The notes: generated by a model not told the origin, from the sequence alone. DNA of 53,948 nucleotides from Actinomycetota bacterium (GCA_027730505.1 JAQCGT010000003.1:1-53948); one strand, 5' to 3'; shown: positions 10,501 through 20,286, counted from the first letter of the stretch. A program made the numbers and translations.

Positions 10501-11498
10501 TTTGCGGTCTCTGCTACGGCCGCTCGCTCTCGACCGGCAAGCGAATCGAACTCGGCGAAGCCGTCGGCGTCATTGCTGCCCAGTCGATCGGCGAGCCCGG
10601 CACACAGTTGACGATGCGTACCTTCCACACCGGCGGTGTGGCGGGTAAGGACATCGCCGGCGGTCTGCCCCGCGTCGTCGAATTGTTCGAATCGCGCACA
10701 CCGAAGGGATCGGCACGCCTGTCGCCGGCCTCCGGCGTGGCTCGCATCGGCGAAGACGAGGGCAAGGGAATTCCGATTACTGTCGTCGATGACGCCGGTG
10801 AGGAATTCCCGATCATCCTGCCGCTCGGCGCTCGTCCGCTGCCGCAGATCGTCGACGGCGGTGAGATCCGCGCCGGTGATCCGATCACTGACGGCCCCTT
10901 CGACCCGAAGGAGCTGATGGAGATCAAGGGCATCCGCGAGACCCAGATGTACCTCGTCGAAGAGGTGCAGCGCGTGTACCGCGACCAGGGTGTGTCGATC
11001 CACGACAAGCACATCGAACTCATTGTCCGCCAGATGACGCGACGCGTGGCGGTGACCGAGACCGGTGCCACCGACTTCCTCCCGGGAGAACGCGTCGACG
11101 CCAAGCGTTTCCGTGACACCAACCGGGCGATGGTCGAGTCGGGCCAGCGTCCGGCCGAGGGTCGTCCCGAGATCATGGGTATCACCAAGGCCTCGCTCGC
11201 CACCGAGTCGTGGCTCTCAGCGGCGTCGTTCCAAGAGACCACCCGGGTGCTCACCGAAGCGGCCATCGATGGCAAGTCCGATGATCTCATCGGTCTCAAG
11301 GAGAACATCATCATCGGCAAGCTCATCCCGGCCGGCACCGGCATGATGCGCTACCGCGAGTTCTCGGTGCAGGCGCCGGGCTACGAGCCGATGACCTACT
11401 ACTCATCCGATGTCGAAGAAGACGATCCCGCTGCGGCGCTGGCTCGTATGTACGAGTCGGCGACCGTGGGTGAGTCCGCAGTCGACGGGGGTGCCTGA
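7590..11498 (+). CDS. rpoC: DNA-directed RNA polymerase subunit beta-prime
   Basis: Holds the catalytic Mg2+ of RNA polymerase in NADFDGDQ (residues 553-560). The 1302-residue protein opens with the clamp zinc site (Cys60, Cys62, Cys75, Cys78) and has the bridge-helix region ([21 protein letters not shown]) and trigger-loop part ([26 protein letters not shown]). A second zinc site lies at the C-terminal side ([17 protein letters not shown]). Residues 145-235 are a charged coiled coil, the insertion typical of actinobacterial beta-prime. No truncation. The next gene, rpsL, seems to have its own promoter. Confidence 0.98.
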   Translation: MLDVNMFDQLKIGLATADQIRTWSHGEVKKPETINYRTLRPEKDGLFCEKIFGPTRDWECYCGKYKRVRFKGIICERCGVEVTRSKVRRDRMGHIELSAPVVHIWYLRGTRSWLAYLLAGLEPREELKAKQLEKVIYFAANLVTWVDEDRRHEDLTSLEAEYLAERDELTKELELEIDRRYKELETEAEIAEAEGVDTKKLRRDAEKEIEGIRERYASEIDLVQRAWDEFKSLHSRKIIEDELLWRELTDRYEDYFEGGTGADAIKALIDRIDFDEEEIKLREAIDPQDGQKPLSAQRKQKAIKRLKIVASFNRRVDPDDKTSSRLNDPRAMILDVVPVIPPELRPMVQLDGGRFATSDLNDLYRRVINRNNRLKRLLDLGAPEIIVNNEKRMLQEAVDALFDNGRRGRPVTGPGNRPLKSLSDMLKGKQGRFRQNLLGKRVDYSGRSVIVAGPTLKLHQCGLPKLMALELFKPFIMKRLVELDLAQNIKTAKRMVERRRPQVWDVLEDVIKEHPVLLNRAPTLHRLGIQAFEPVLVEGKALQIHPLVCTAFNADFDGDQMAIHVPLSAEAQAEARVLMLSANNILSPQSGRPIVTPTQDMVIGAFYLTEHIAGAAGEGRAFRHLWEAIKAYDQGFLDLHAEIQMRPAGGEAYSSTLGRVLFEEALPEDYTSRFGHIDSVLRKRELGIIVEHLSDNYSNAMVADTLDKIKNLSYRYASQSGLTVSIDDVRTPASKKAILEDHEAQADKVEQQFKRGIITDGERRQQEVRIWTDATNAVTRDMEAEFKAQRFNPIDMMVGSGARGNMTQMRQIAAMRGLVANPRGDMIPRPIKSNFREGLETLEYFIATPGARKGLVDTALRTADSGYLTRRLVDVAQELIVREDDCGTTLGIWVENVQADTANTRSYLETKLFGRALLSDVELSAPMPDGRTVLERNTIVGDDEMAALRDDPSVDRVRVRSVLTCDAELGICGLCYGRSLSTGKRIELGEAVGVIAAQSIGEPGTQLTMRTFHTGGVAGKDIAGGLPRVVELFESRTPKGSARLSPASGVARIGEDEGKGIPITVVDDAGEEFPIILPLGARPLPQIVDGGEIRAGDPITDGPFDPKELMEIKGIRETQMYLVEEVQRVYRDQGVSIHDKHIELIVRQMTRRVAVTETGATDFLPGERVDAKRFRDTNRAMVESGQRPAEGRPEIMGITKASLATESWLSAASFQETTRVLTEAAIDGKSDDLIGLKENIIIGKLIPAGTGMMRYREFSVQAPGYEPMTYYSSDVEEDDPAAALARMYESATVGESAVDGGA

Positions 11499-11502
11499 CA
11501 GG

Positions 11503-11531
11503 TTGTAGGGCCTGTCATCCACTCATAACAT
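11503..11531 (+). promoter_or_regulatory. Candidate rpsL (str operon) promoter
   Basis: TTGTAG (11503-11508), a 17-base spacer and TAACAT (11526-11531) lie in the 121-base gap after rpoC. The -10 fits TAnnnT; the -35 keeps only TTG. The leader to rpsL would be about 80 bases. Read-through from rpoC is also possible because no terminator was seen in the gap. Confidence 0.45.
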
Positions 11532-11619
11532 CTCAGGGTCCGTCACCGCAGTCGGTGGCGACCAGTACTCGCGAGCGCCTCGGCCTCGCACATCGCATCT
11601 ACAACGAGAAGGTCAGATA

Positions 11620-11991
11620 GTGCCCACCATCCAGCAGCTCGTCCGACAGGGCCGGCAGTCGAAGTTCACCAAGAGCAAGACCCCGGCACTCAAGGGGTCA
11701 CCGCAGCGTCGTGGCGTCTGCACCCGCGTGTACACGACCACCCCGAAGAAGCCGAACTCAGCCCTGCGAAAGGTCGCCCGTGTGCGTCTGTCGAGCGGTG
11801 TCGAGGTGACGGCGTACATCCCCGGTGAGGGGCACAACCTCCAAGAGCACTCGATCGTGCTGGTTCGTGGTGGACGTGTGCGCGACCTTCCTGGTGTCCG
11901 TTACAAAATCATCCGTGGGGCACTCGATGCCGCCGGCGTCAAGAACCGCAAGCAGGCCCGTAGCCGCTACGGCGCGAAAGCAGAGAAGTGA
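11620..11991 (+). CDS. rpsL: 30S ribosomal protein S12
   Basis: Decoding-centre protein that controls translational accuracy and is the classical streptomycin target. It starts at GTG 11620 and has 123 residues, with MPTIQQLVR, the TTTPKKPNS loop and [13 protein letters not shown]. Lys43 is retained, but residue 88, Lys in most bacteria, is Arg here ([12 protein letters not shown], codon CGC at 11881). K88R is a well-known resistance substitution in mycobacteria. It heads the str block, with rpsG 3 bases downstream. Confidence 0.97.
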   Translation: MPTIQQLVRQGRQSKFTKSKTPALKGSPQRRGVCTRVYTTTPKKPNSALRKVARVRLSSGVEVTAYIPGEGHNLQEHSIVLVRGGRVRDLPGVRYKIIRGALDAAGVKNRKQARSRYGAKAEK

Positions 11992-11994
11992 GTC

Positions 11995-12465
11995 ATGCCT
12001 CGTAAAGGTCCCGCACCCCGCCGCGAACTCGTCGCCGACCCGATTCACCGGTCGCCGTTGGTCACCCAACTCATCAACAAGGTCATGCTGCACGGCAAGC
12101 GCAGCACCGCTGAGCGGATCGTGTACGACGCAATGGATCTCATCGCCAAGCGCTCAGGTGACGACGCACTCGAGACTGTGAAGCGTGCGATCGACAACGT
12201 GAAGCCGCCGCTCGAGGTGCGCAGCCGCCGCGTCGGAGGTGCGACCTATCAGGTGCCGGTCGAGGTCCGTCCTCGTCGGGCCAACACCCTCGCTATCCGG
12301 TGGATCGTCGACTACTCGCGTGCTCGCCGTGAGCGCACGATGGCCGAGTGCCTCGCCGCCGAGTTGATGGACGCGGCCAACGGCCTCGGCGCTGCCATGA
12401 AGAAGCGCGATGACATGCAGAAGATGGCCGAGTCCAACAAGGCCTTCGCCCATTACCGCTGGTGA
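11995..12465 (+). CDS. rpsG: 30S ribosomal protein S7
   Basis: S7 nucleates assembly of the small-subunit head and contacts E-site tRNA. The 156-residue protein starts [17 protein letters not shown] and contains [16 protein letters not shown] and the C-terminal [23 protein letters not shown]. It follows rpsL after 3 bases, in the str order rpsL-rpsG-fusA-tuf. In E. coli S7 is the autoregulator of this operon; whether this holds here cannot be seen. Confidence 0.97.
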   Translation: MPRKGPAPRRELVADPIHRSPLVTQLINKVMLHGKRSTAERIVYDAMDLIAKRSGDDALETVKRAIDNVKPPLEVRSRRVGGATYQVPVEVRPRRANTLAIRWIVDYSRARRERTMAECLAAELMDAANGLGAAMKKRDDMQKMAESNKAFAHYRW

Positions 12466-12536
12466 TCCCGAGCGGATCACCGCACCCCGCCCCTTGACAT
12501 CCCCCAAGCACGACGACCGAACGGAAGTGACCTGCA

Positions 12537-14630
12537 ATGGCCAAGCGTGAGTTCCCCCTCGAGCGCACCCGCAACATCGGCATCATGGCCCACATCGATG
12601 CCGGCAAGACGACGACGACCGAGCGCATCCTCTACTACACCGGCAAGAGCTACAAGATCGGTGAGGTGCACGACGGCGCGGCGACCATGGACCACATGGC
12701 TCAGGAGCAGGAGCGGGGGATCACGATCACCTCGGCTGCGACCACCTGCGTGTGGAACGACCATCGCATCAACATCATCGATACCCCGGGGCACGTCGAC
12801 TTCACCATCGAGGTGGAGCGTTCACTGCGGGTGCTCGACGGTGCGGTGACGGTCTTCGACTCGGTGGCTGGAGTGGAGCCTCAGACCGAGACCGTGTGGC
12901 GTCAGGCCAACAAGTACAACGTTCCGCGGTTCTGCTTCGTCAACAAGATGGACCGCATCGGTGCCAACTTCTATCGCACCGTCGAGATGGTGAAGAGCCG
13001 TCTGCAGGCGAATCCCCTCGTCGTCCAACTCCCGGTCGGTGCCGGCGGTCCCGAGTCGAACGAGCCGTTCGCCGGACTGGTTGACCTCATGAAGATGAAG
13101 GCCCTGATCTGGCGCGATGAGGAACTCGGAGCCAAGTGGGACGAGGTCGACATTCCGTCCCACATGGTCGATCAAGCCAACGAGTACCGCGAGCAGATGA
13201 TGGAGACCATTGCGACCTCCGATGAGGCGTTGATGGAGAAGTACCTCGGCGGTGAGGACATCTCGCTCGATGAGATCAAGAACGCAATCCGTATCGGCAC
13301 GCTGGCCGGCGAGTTCGTGCCGGTGCTGTGCGGCTCGGCATTCAAGAACAAGGGCGTCCAGCCGATGCTCGACGCCGTCATCGACTTCCTCCCGAGCCCG
13401 CTCGACATCGAACCAGCGCACGGTATGAACATGCGTGGTGACGAAGAGCTCACCCGTGGTCCGAACGATGATTCGTTTGCGGCCCTTGCGTTCAAGATCG
13501 TGGCCGACCCGTTCGGCAAATTGACCTACTTCCGCGTCTACTCCGGTGAGATCGCCAAGGGTGAGGAGGTCTACAACTCCACCAAGGAGAAGCGTGAGCG
13601 TCTCGGCCGCATCCTGTTGATGCACGCCAACCAGCGCGAAGACCTCGACGTGGCCATGGCCGGTGACATCGTGGCCGGACTTGGCTTTAAGGAGGTCACC
13701 ACCGGCGACACCCTGTGCGATCGCGACAACCCGGTGATCCTGGAGCGCATGGAGTTCCCCGAGCCGGTGATCCACGTTGCGATCGAGCCCAAGACCAAGA
13801 GCGACCAGGACAAGCTCGGCAAAGCTCTCAAATCACTGTCCGACGAGGATCCGACCTTCCGGGTGCGCACCGACGAGGAGACCGGCCAGACCGTGATCTC
13901 CGGAATGGGCGAGTTGCACCTCGAGGTGCTCGTCGACCGCATGATGCGCGAGTTCAACGTCGAGGCCACCGTCGGCAAGCCTCAGGTCGCCTACCGCGAG
14001 ACCATCACCAAGAAGGTTGAGTCGGTCGAGTACCGCCACATTAAGCAGTCAGGTGGTTCCGGACAGTTCGCCGTGGTGAAGCTCACCGTCGAGCCGAATC
14101 CAGGCAATGGCTACGAGTTCGTCGACGCCATCACCGGCGGTCGTATTCCTCGCGAGTACATCAACCCGACCAACCAGGGCATCCAAGCGGGCCTCGAGTC
14201 CGGTGTGCTCGCTGGCTACGGCATGGTCGATGTGAAGGTGAGCCTCGTCGACGGTCAGTATCACGACGTTGACTCATCCGAGATGGCCTTCAAAGTTGCG
14301 GGTCAGATGGGCATCAAGAAGGCTGCTGAGGCCGCCAAGCCCGTGCTGCTCGAGCCGATCATGGCCGTCGAGGTCGTCACCCCTGAGGATTACATGGGTG
14401 ATGTGATGGGTGACCTCTCGAGCCGTCGCGGACGTATCGAGGGTATGGAAGCCGTCGGCAACACCCAGACCGTTCGAGCCCAGGTGCCGTTGTCGGAGAT
14501 GTTCGGTTACTCGACCGACCTCCGTTCACGCACCCAGGGGCGCGCCACCTACACGATGCAGTTCGACTCCTACCAGCAGGTGCCCGACGCCATCGCCCAA
14601 GAGATCGTCAAGCGGGTGCGGGGCGAGTGA
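12537..14630 (+). CDS. fusA: Elongation factor G
   Basis: GTPase that drives translocation on the ribosome. The 697-residue protein has G1 AHIDAGKT (18-25), the switch region ERGITI, G3 DTPGH (82-86) and G4 NKMD (136-139), then domains II-V up to the C-terminal [20 protein letters not shown]. Length and motifs are standard. The ATG at 12537 follows GAAGTGACC. Codons are strongly C/G-ending, in sharp contrast to tuf directly downstream. Confidence 0.98.
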   Translation: MAKREFPLERTRNIGIMAHIDAGKTTTTERILYYTGKSYKIGEVHDGAATMDHMAQEQERGITITSAATTCVWNDHRINIIDTPGHVDFTIEVERSLRVLDGAVTVFDSVAGVEPQTETVWRQANKYNVPRFCFVNKMDRIGANFYRTVEMVKSRLQANPLVVQLPVGAGGPESNEPFAGLVDLMKMKALIWRDEELGAKWDEVDIPSHMVDQANEYREQMMETIATSDEALMEKYLGGEDISLDEIKNAIRIGTLAGEFVPVLCGSAFKNKGVQPMLDAVIDFLPSPLDIEPAHGMNMRGDEELTRGPNDDSFAALAFKIVADPFGKLTYFRVYSGEIAKGEEVYNSTKEKRERLGRILLMHANQREDLDVAMAGDIVAGLGFKEVTTGDTLCDRDNPVILERMEFPEPVIHVAIEPKTKSDQDKLGKALKSLSDEDPTFRVRTDEETGQTVISGMGELHLEVLVDRMMREFNVEATVGKPQVAYRETITKKVESVEYRHIKQSGGSGQFAVVKLTVEPNPGNGYEFVDAITGGRIPREYINPTNQGIQAGLESGVLAGYGMVDVKVSLVDGQYHDVDSSEMAFKVAGQMGIKKAAEAAKPVLLEPIMAVEVVTPEDYMGDVMGDLSSRRGRIEGMEAVGNTQTVRAQVPLSEMFGYSTDLRSRTQGRATYTMQFDSYQQVPDAIAQEIVKRVRGE

Positions 14631-14691
14631 GCCCTCACATCCCTTACCGAACACCAAACAATCAATCGACAAGAGCAAAGGACACCGTGAG

Positions 14692-15876
14692 ATGAGCAAG
14701 GCGAAGTTCGAGCGTACGAAGCCGCATGTGAATATTGGGACGATGGGTCATATTGACCATGGGAAGACGACGTTGACGGCGGCGATTTCGAAGACGTTGT
14801 CGGATCGTGGTCTGGCTGATTTCACGTCGTTTGACAATATTGATAAGGCGCCGGAGGAGAAGGCGCGTGGTATCACGATCTCGATTGCTCATATTGAGTA
14901 TGAGACTGAGGGTCGTCACTATGCGCATGTGGATATGCCGGGTCATGCTGACTACATCAAGAACATGATCACGGGTGCTGCGCAGGTTGATGGCGCGATT
15001 TTGGTGGTTGCGGCGACGGATGGTCCGATGCCGCAGACGCGTGAGCATGTGTTGTTGGCTCGTCAGGTTGGTGTTCCGTACATCGTGGTGGCGTTGAACA
15101 AGGCTGACATGGTTGATGATGCGGAGTTGTTGGAGTTGGTGGAGCTCGAGATTCGTGAGTTGTTGAACGAGTATGAGTTCCCTGGTGATGATGCTCCGAT
15201 TGTTGCGGTGTCGGCGTTGAAGGCTCTTGAGGGTGACGCTGAGTGGCAGGAGAAGGTCATGGAGCTCATGGCTGCGTGTGATTCGTATATTCCTCAGCCT
15301 GAGCGTGATTTGGATAAGCCGTTCTTGATGCCGATTGAGGATGTGTTCACGATCACGGGTCGTGGCACGGTGGTGACCGGCAAGGTGGAGCAGGGTGTGA
15401 TCCACACGGGTGATGAGATTGAGATCGTGGGTCTGCGTGATACGCAGAAGACGACGTGTACTGGTGTTGAGATGTTCCGTAAGTTGCTCGATGAGGGGCA
15501 GGCGGGTGACAACATTGGTGCGTTGTTGCGTGGCACGGCGAAGGAAGATGTTGAGCGTGGCCAGGTGTTGTGTAAGCCGGGTTCGATCACGCCGCACACT
15601 GATTTTGAGGGTCAGGTGTATGTGTTGACGAAGGAGGAGGGTGGCCGTCACAAGCCGTTCTTCAACAATTATCGGCCGCAGTTCTTCTTCCGGACGACGG
15701 ATGTGACGGGCACGGTGCAGTTGCCGTCGGGCACGGAGATGGTGATGCCTGGTGACAATGTGACGATGACGGTCGAGTTGGGTAAGCCGATCGCTATGGA
15801 CGAGGGTCTGCGTTTCGCGATCCGTGAGGGTGGCCGTACGGTGGGTGCTGGCCGCGTCACCAAAATCATCAAGTGA
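14692..15876 (+). CDS. tuf: Elongation factor Tu
   Basis: GTPase that carries aminoacyl-tRNA to the ribosome. The ATG at 14692 gives 394 residues starting [16 protein letters not shown], with GHIDHGKT (19-26), DMPGHADY and NKADMVDD, and domains II-III complete to VTKIIK. The protein is ordinary but the codons are not: in 60 codons from 14881 third bases are G 28, T 25, C 7, A 0, whereas a 60-codon stretch of fusA gives C 26, G 25, T 7, A 2. Leu is mostly TTG and Asp mostly GAT. The first dozen and last few codons look like the host's. Confidence 0.98.
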   Translation: MSKAKFERTKPHVNIGTMGHIDHGKTTLTAAISKTLSDRGLADFTSFDNIDKAPEEKARGITISIAHIEYETEGRHYAHVDMPGHADYIKNMITGAAQVDGAILVVAATDGPMPQTREHVLLARQVGVPYIVVALNKADMVDDAELLELVELEIRELLNEYEFPGDDAPIVAVSALKALEGDAEWQEKVMELMAACDSYIPQPERDLDKPFLMPIEDVFTITGRGTVVTGKVEQGVIHTGDEIEIVGLRDTQKTTCTGVEMFRKLLDEGQAGDNIGALLRGTAKEDVERGQVLCKPGSITPHTDFEGQVYVLTKEEGGRHKPFFNNYRPQFFFRTTDVTGTVQLPSGTEMVMPGDNVTMTVELGKPIAMDEGLRFAIREGGRTVGAGRVTKIIK

Positions 15877-15906
15877 TCGCCCAGTACGAGAAGAGACGAG
15901 ACTGAC

Positions 15907-16221
15907 ATGGCCCAAAGCATCCGTATCCGGTTGAAGGCATTCGATCACGAGATCATCGACCAGTCGACGCGCAAGATCGTCGAGACGGTGAATCGCACCG
16001 ACGCCACTGTGCGCGGCCCGATTCCCTTGCCGACCGATAAGCACCGCTACACAGTCATCCGTGGTCCCCACGTTGACAAGGACTCGCGTGAGCACTTCGA
16101 GATGCGAATCCACAAGCGGCTGATCGACATCGTGAACCCGAACGCCAAGACCATTGACTCGCTCCAGCGCATCGAGTTGCCCGCTGGTGTTGACATCGAG
16201 ATCAAGATCCAGAACGCCTGA
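15907..16221 (+). CDS. rpsJ: 30S ribosomal protein S10 / NusE
   Basis: Small-subunit head protein that also acts as NusE in antitermination with NusB and binds NusG. The 104 residues are standard ([43 protein letters not shown]). It ends the str block here. In most bacteria rplC follows at once; in this genome 5.6 kb of transporter and protease genes come between them. Confidence 0.97.
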   Translation: MAQSIRIRLKAFDHEIIDQSTRKIVETVNRTDATVRGPIPLPTDKHRYTVIRGPHVDKDSREHFEMRIHKRLIDIVNPNAKTIDSLQRIELPAGVDIEIKIQNA

Positions 16222-16245
16222 CGGCGTTGATCCTGACGGCATTGA
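16217..16245 (+). repeat. 14-bp direct repeat over the rpsJ stop and potA -35
   Basis: CCTGACGGCGTTGA (16217-16230) is repeated as CCTGACGGCATTGA (16232-16245) with one mismatch and a 15-base period. The first copy holds the rpsJ stop codon; the second leads into TTGACA of the potA promoter. It may be an operator pair or a local duplication that helped build the promoter. Confidence 0.6.
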
Positions 16246-16269
16246 CAACGTCACCGGATTCACTAGTCT
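16242..16269 (+). promoter_or_regulatory. Candidate leaderless potA promoter
   Basis: TTGACA (16242-16247), a 16-base spacer and TAGTCT (16264-16269) sit 9 bases before the GTG start of potA at 16279. The expected transcription start falls at or within a few bases of the start codon, and no Shine-Dalgarno sequence is present (CGGCCCCA precedes GTG). A leaderless mRNA is therefore likely. Confidence 0.65.
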
Positions 16270-16278
16270 TCGGCCCCA

Positions 16279-17382
16279 GTGTCCGAGCCTCCGGGAAGTG
16301 ATCTGAACCCTGCTGCAGCGGTGTCGCTGCGCGGGATCTCGAAGTTCTTCGACGACGTGACCGCCGTCGACCATGTTGATCTTGAGATCGGCGACGGCGA
16401 GTTCTTCGCCCTGCTCGGCCCATCGGGTTGCGGTAAGACCACGACGCTACGCATGATCGGTGGTCTTGAGATCCCCTCGGAGGGAAGTCTTCGGATCTTC
16501 GGCGACGAGGTGGGACCGCTGCCGCCCAACAAGCGGCCGGTCAACACCGTGTTCCAGAACTATGCGTTGTTTCCGCACATGAGTGTGGCCGACAACGTGG
16601 CGTTCGGCCTGAGGATGCGCAAAGTCGACCGTGCCGAGACGGCGAGTCGGGTGGCGCAGGCGATCTCGCTCGTTCGGATGGCCGGTATGGAGAATCGCCG
16701 ACCGGCACAACTCTCCGGCGGCCAGCAGCAGCGTGTTGCGTTGGCGCGGGCGCTGGTGAATCGCCCGAAGGTGTTGCTTCTCGACGAACCTCTTGCCGCA
16801 CTCGATCTCAAGTTGCGCCAGGAGATGCAGTTCGAACTCAAGCAACTCCAACGCGAGGTCGGTATCACCTTTGTGTTCGTGACCCACGATCAGGAGGAAG
16901 CACTTGCGCTGTCCGACCGGATCGGCGTGATGAACGAGGGCCGTCTGTTGCAGGTCGGCACCCCCGAAGAGATGTACGACGCCCCGGTCGATCGCTTCGT
17001 TGCTGATTTCATCGGTCGTTCGAACTTCTTGGCTGGCACGCTGGAGGACGTTTCAACGGTGTGTCTCGCGAATGGCACACGTATTCGTGTGCCTGCGGTC
17101 GACGCCGAGATCGCCGCCCCCGGCTCTGCCATTCAGGTCAGCCTCCGTCCCGAACGGGTGATGATCGCTGACGAGTCCGCTGCGCCAGAAGGCGCGGCGT
17201 CTCTGTCTGGGCGTGTGTCGGCGGTGACGTTCCTCGGGAACAGCATCGTGTACCACGTCGGTCTCGACTGGATGACGGTGGAGGTCGAGACCGATCATCG
17301 TCCTGATCTACGTCGTCATGCGGTTGGCGACGACGTCGTGCTGTGGTGGCGCGACGATGCCATCGCCGTCGTGAGGCCGTGA
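16279..17382 (+). CDS. potA: Polyamine-type ABC transporter, ATP-binding subunit
   Basis: ATPase of an importer related to spermidine/putrescine PotABCD. The 367 residues contain Walker A GPSGCGKT (47-54), the Q-loop VFQNYALFPH, signature LSGGQQQ (145-151), Walker B VLLLDE (165-170), switch His203 in VTHDQEEALALSDR, and a C-terminal TOBE-like region that ends in WWRDDAIAVVRP. It starts with GTG. The stop overlaps the next start as GTGA. Family members also carry other cations or iron, so the substrate rests on the PotD-like partner at 19.1 kb. Confidence 0.9.
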   Translation: MSEPPGSDLNPAAAVSLRGISKFFDDVTAVDHVDLEIGDGEFFALLGPSGCGKTTTLRMIGGLEIPSEGSLRIFGDEVGPLPPNKRPVNTVFQNYALFPHMSVADNVAFGLRMRKVDRAETASRVAQAISLVRMAGMENRRPAQLSGGQQQRVALARALVNRPKVLLLDEPLAALDLKLRQEMQFELKQLQREVGITFVFVTHDQEEALALSDRIGVMNEGRLLQVGTPEEMYDAPVDRFVADFIGRSNFLAGTLEDVSTVCLANGTRIRVPAVDAEIAAPGSAIQVSLRPERVMIADESAAPEGAASLSGRVSAVTFLGNSIVYHVGLDWMTVEVETDHRPDLRRHAVGDDVVLWWRDDAIAVVRP

Positions 17383-18275
17383 GCGACGCCACCCTCGAGC
17401 AGTCCCGGCGGGCCCTTGGCGAGGCCGAGCGGCAGCGGGAGCGATCCGAACGGCGTCGCGGCTTCATCTTGGCCTTGCCGTCGTTCGCCTACATGGTGAT
17501 CTTCTTTGCGATCCCGCTCGTGATCGTGTTGGTGTACAGCTTTGCTACCCGCACCAGCACCGGATCGACGGCGTTGTCGGACTGGAACCTCGACGCTTAC
17601 CGAAAGCTGGGTGAACCAATCGTGCGCAATGTGGTCGTGCGTTCGGTCATCCTCGCTCTCATCACCACGCTCGTGTGTCTCGTGGTCGCCTATCCATTCG
17701 CGTGGTTCTGCGCCACTCGTTCAGCCTTGACACGCAACCTGCTGTTGGTGGCGGTGATGATCCCGTTCTGGACGAACTTCCTGGTGAGGAACTACGCCTG
17801 GCGGATCCTGCTCTCGGCCGGCGGACCGATCTCGTCGTTCACCGAGGCGATCGGCCTGGGCGAGACCAACATCTTGTTCACCAAAACAGCGGTGGTCATC
17901 GGCTTGGTGTACGCCTACCTACCGTTCATGATCCTGCCGCTCTACGCGTCCATTGACCGGCTCGACCGTCGCCTGGTGGAGGCCTCGAGCGATCTCTATG
18001 CGTCGGGCCCGCAGACGTTCCGACGGGTGGTGCTGCCCTTGACCATGCCCGGAGTGATCGCCGGATCGATTCTGGTGTTCGTCCCGTCGATGGGTGCGTA
18101 CGTCACTCCCGAACTGCTCGGTGGAGGCAAGGAGACGCTGCTCGGCTCGTACATCGTGACCCAATTCCTGACGGCGAGAAACTGGCCGGTGGGAGCGTCA
18201 CTGTCGTTCGTATTGATGGCTGTGATGCTCGTGTCGACGATCATCTATTTCCGCTCAGGGGGCAAGAACCTGTGA
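17379..18275 (+). CDS. potB: Polyamine-type ABC transporter, permease PotB
   Basis: First inner-membrane permease subunit. GTG at 17379 overlaps the potA stop, giving 298 residues; the further upstream start would extend into potA. After a charged cytosolic N-terminus of about 35 residues come about six membrane helices (first at about 38-62) and the EAA coupling motif near EASSDLYASGPQTFRRVVLP, which contacts the ATPase. It is coupled to potC by another GTGA overlap. Order A-B-C-D is that of E. coli potABCD. Confidence 0.9.
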   Translation: MSDATLEQSRRALGEAERQRERSERRRGFILALPSFAYMVIFFAIPLVIVLVYSFATRTSTGSTALSDWNLDAYRKLGEPIVRNVVVRSVILALITTLVCLVVAYPFAWFCATRSALTRNLLLVAVMIPFWTNFLVRNYAWRILLSAGGPISSFTEAIGLGETNILFTKTAVVIGLVYAYLPFMILPLYASIDRLDRRLVEASSDLYASGPQTFRRVVLPLTMPGVIAGSILVFVPSMGAYVTPELLGGGKETLLGSYIVTQFLTARNWPVGASLSFVLMAVMLVSTIIYFRSGGKNL

Positions 18276-19132
18276 GTGCGGGTCGTCGCGGACTCGGTGG
18301 TGGACTGCTTCGGTTCAACGGCGCGGTCGTGCTGGCATTCTTGTACGCGCCGATCATTCTGCTCGTGGTGTTCTCGTTCAGTGCGAGCCGCCTGCCGGGG
18401 CAGTGGGGCGGGTTCACTACCGAGTGGTATCAGACGCTGTTCGACGACTCGAGGATTCAGCGAACCATCTGGGTGTCGCTGCGTGTGGCGCTCGTGTCAA
18501 CGGTCATCTCGACCGTGCTTGGCACCATGTCGGCGCTCGCTCTCGAGCGATTCCGGTTTCGAGGGCGTCGAGTGTTCGACGCGCTTCTCTACCTGCCGAT
18601 CATCATCCCCGACGTCACCATGGCGGTGATGATGCTGATGTTTTTCACGCAAGCCTTCGACCTCCTCGAGGTGGTGTTCGGCCTCGGCCTGTCGAAGGGC
18701 TTCGCCACGATCATCGTCAGCCATGTGGCGTTCAACATCGCTTTCGTCTCGGTGGTCGTACGTGCTCGAGTTGCGGGGATGGACGCCACGTTGGAGCAGG
18801 CGGCGGCCGACCTCTACGCGAGCCGCTGGCAGACGTTCCGGTATGTGACGCTGCCATTGATTGCACCGGGCGTGCTCGGCGGTGCATTGCTCGCCATCAC
18901 GCTGTCTCTCGATGACGTTGTCGTGACACAGTTCGTGGCCGGGCCGGGTTCGACGACCCTGCCGGTCTATGTGTTCTCGTTGATCCGCAAGGGTGTGACA
19001 CCAACGATCAACGCCGTGTCTGTCATCATGTTGGTGGCATCGCTGATTCTGGTGGCAGGATCGGTGGCTCTGCAGCGAGCGAGTGCTGCGCGTGGACGAC
19101 AACGACTCCAGACAACAGGGGGAATCCAATGA
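18272..19132 (+). CDS. potC: Polyamine-type ABC transporter, permease PotC
   Basis: Second permease subunit, 286 residues, with about six membrane helices and its own EAA motif (EQAAADLYASRWQTFRYVTLP, about residues 180-200) ahead of a hydrophobic segment with SLDDVVVTQFVAGPG, typical of PotC/YdcV-like proteins. GTG start at 18272 in a GTGA overlap; the stop overlaps the start of potD as ATGA. The whole four-gene unit is translationally coupled. Confidence 0.9.
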   Translation: MSAGRRGLGGGLLRFNGAVVLAFLYAPIILLVVFSFSASRLPGQWGGFTTEWYQTLFDDSRIQRTIWVSLRVALVSTVISTVLGTMSALALERFRFRGRRVFDALLYLPIIIPDVTMAVMMLMFFTQAFDLLEVVFGLGLSKGFATIIVSHVAFNIAFVSVVVRARVAGMDATLEQAAADLYASRWQTFRYVTLPLIAPGVLGGALLAITLSLDDVVVTQFVAGPGSTTLPVYVFSLIRKGVTPTINAVSVIMLVASLILVAGSVALQRASAARGRQRLQTTGGIQ

Positions 19133-20286
19133 CATCACGAAGGACAACACGGATCGCCTCGATCCTCATCGCTGGGTCGTTCGCGATCGCAGCGTGCGGA
19201 GGCGACGACGCAGCGGATGCGCCTGCTGCGGAGGAACCTGCTGCGGAGGAGCCCGCTGCGGAGGAGCCGGCTTCGACCGGACCAGCCGACTGTGCCGCCG
19301 AACAGCTCGACGGCGACCTCTACCTCTACAACTGGTCCGAGTACATCGACCCCGAGCTCAAGACGATGTTCGAAGATAAGTACGGCGTCGCAGTCATCGA
19401 GGACAACTACGACTCGAACGAGGCCATGCAGCCGATCGTGGCTGCCGGCAACTCGGGTTACGACGTCATCGTGCCGTCCGACTACATGGTGTCGATCCTC
19501 ATCTCCGAGGGCACCATCCAGAAGTTGAACAAGGCGGCGATCCCGAACTTCGCCAACCTCGACGCTCAGTTCAACCCGCCCAGCTACGACCCGAATGCGG
19601 AGTACGTCGCCGCGTATCAGTGGGGGACGACTGGTCTCGGCGTGAATCTCTCGGTGGTCGGCGATGATGTCGATGCGGGATGGGGCCTGGTCTTCGACCC
19701 AGCGATCGCCTCGAAGTACTCCGGTCAGATCACGCTGCTCAACGATCCGCGCGAAACATTGGGGGCTGCGTTGAAGTATCTCGGCTACTCGCTTAACACC
19801 ACGGATCTCGCCCAATTGGAGGAGGCCAAAGCGCTAGTGGCTGACGCAGTCGCCAACCTTGCCGCCTTCGATTCAGACCAGTACGACGAACTGCTGACCT
19901 TGGGGCAGACGGTGATTGCCCACGGCTACTCGGGCAACATCGTGGTCTCGATCGATGGCTACGAGGGTGACGATGAGTACACCTACATCGTGCCGAACCA
20001 GGGTGGGACGATCTGGACCGACAACATGGCGATCCCGTTCGACGCGCCACATCCGTGCACGGCCCACACCTTCATCAACTTCATCCTCGATGCCGAGAAC
20101 GGTGCTCAACTGAGCGAGTGGAATTACTACGGCAGCCCGAACGCGGCATCGGTCGAGTTCATGGATCCGGAGTTCCTCGCCGACGAGACCGTCTACCCGG
20201 CGGATCGTTCGAAGCTCGAGTTCATCACCGACACCGGTGATTTCGAGACCAACTTCTCCGACTCGTTCAGCGAGGCGAAGGGCTGA
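19129..20286 (+). CDS. potD: Polyamine-binding lipoprotein (PotD family)
   Basis: Extracellular substrate receptor for the transporter. The 385-residue protein begins with a lipoprotein signal peptide ending in lipobox IAAC (Cys23), then an Ala/Glu/Pro linker built of PAAEE repeats (about 30-48). The binding domain shows the PotD-type start LYLYNWSEYIDPELKTMFEDKYGV and the segments AGNSGYDVIVPSDYMV and WGTTGLGVN. Spermidine or putrescine is the likely ligand from family knowledge; ligand residues were not checked in detail. Two hairpins follow the gene. Confidence 0.9.
   Translation: MTSRRTTRIASILIAGSFAIAACGGDDAADAPAAEEPAAEEPAAEEPASTGPADCAAEQLDGDLYLYNWSEYIDPELKTMFEDKYGVAVIEDNYDSNEAMQPIVAAGNSGYDVIVPSDYMVSILISEGTIQKLNKAAIPNFANLDAQFNPPSYDPNAEYVAAYQWGTTGLGVNLSVVGDDVDAGWGLVFDPAIASKYSGQITLLNDPRETLGAALKYLGYSLNTTDLAQLEEAKALVADAVANLAAFDSDQYDELLTLGQTVIAHGYSGNIVVSIDGYEGDDEYTYIVPNQGGTIWTDNMAIPFDAPHPCTAHTFINFILDAENGAQLSEWNYYGSPNAASVEFMDPEFLADETVYPADRSKLEFITDTGDFETNFSDSFSEAKG
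19221..19265 (+). repeat. Three 15-bp tandem repeats in the potD linker
   Basis: Three units of 15 bp (19221-19235, 19236-19250, 19251-19265), each ending in TGCTGCGGAGGA or CGCTGCGGAGGA, encode the repeated pentapeptide PAAEE behind the lipid-modified cysteine. They form a flexible acidic tether, with the same 15-bp period as the repeat in nusG. Confidence 0.8.

Noticed and set aside
11540-11560. Short CACCG/CGGTG hairpin between rpoC and rpsL
   Set aside because: Only five base pairs and no T-run, too weak to call a terminator.
14410-14691. Long N-terminal extension of EF-Tu inside fusA
   Set aside because: The extra 94 residues are the out-of-frame reading of fusA; the standard EF-Tu start [14 protein letters not shown] is at 14692.
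14662-16374. A 570-codon minus-strand frame across tuf and rpsJ
   Set aside because: It is Arg/His/Thr/Leu-rich and results from the T/G-ending codons of tuf read in reverse; no protein family features.
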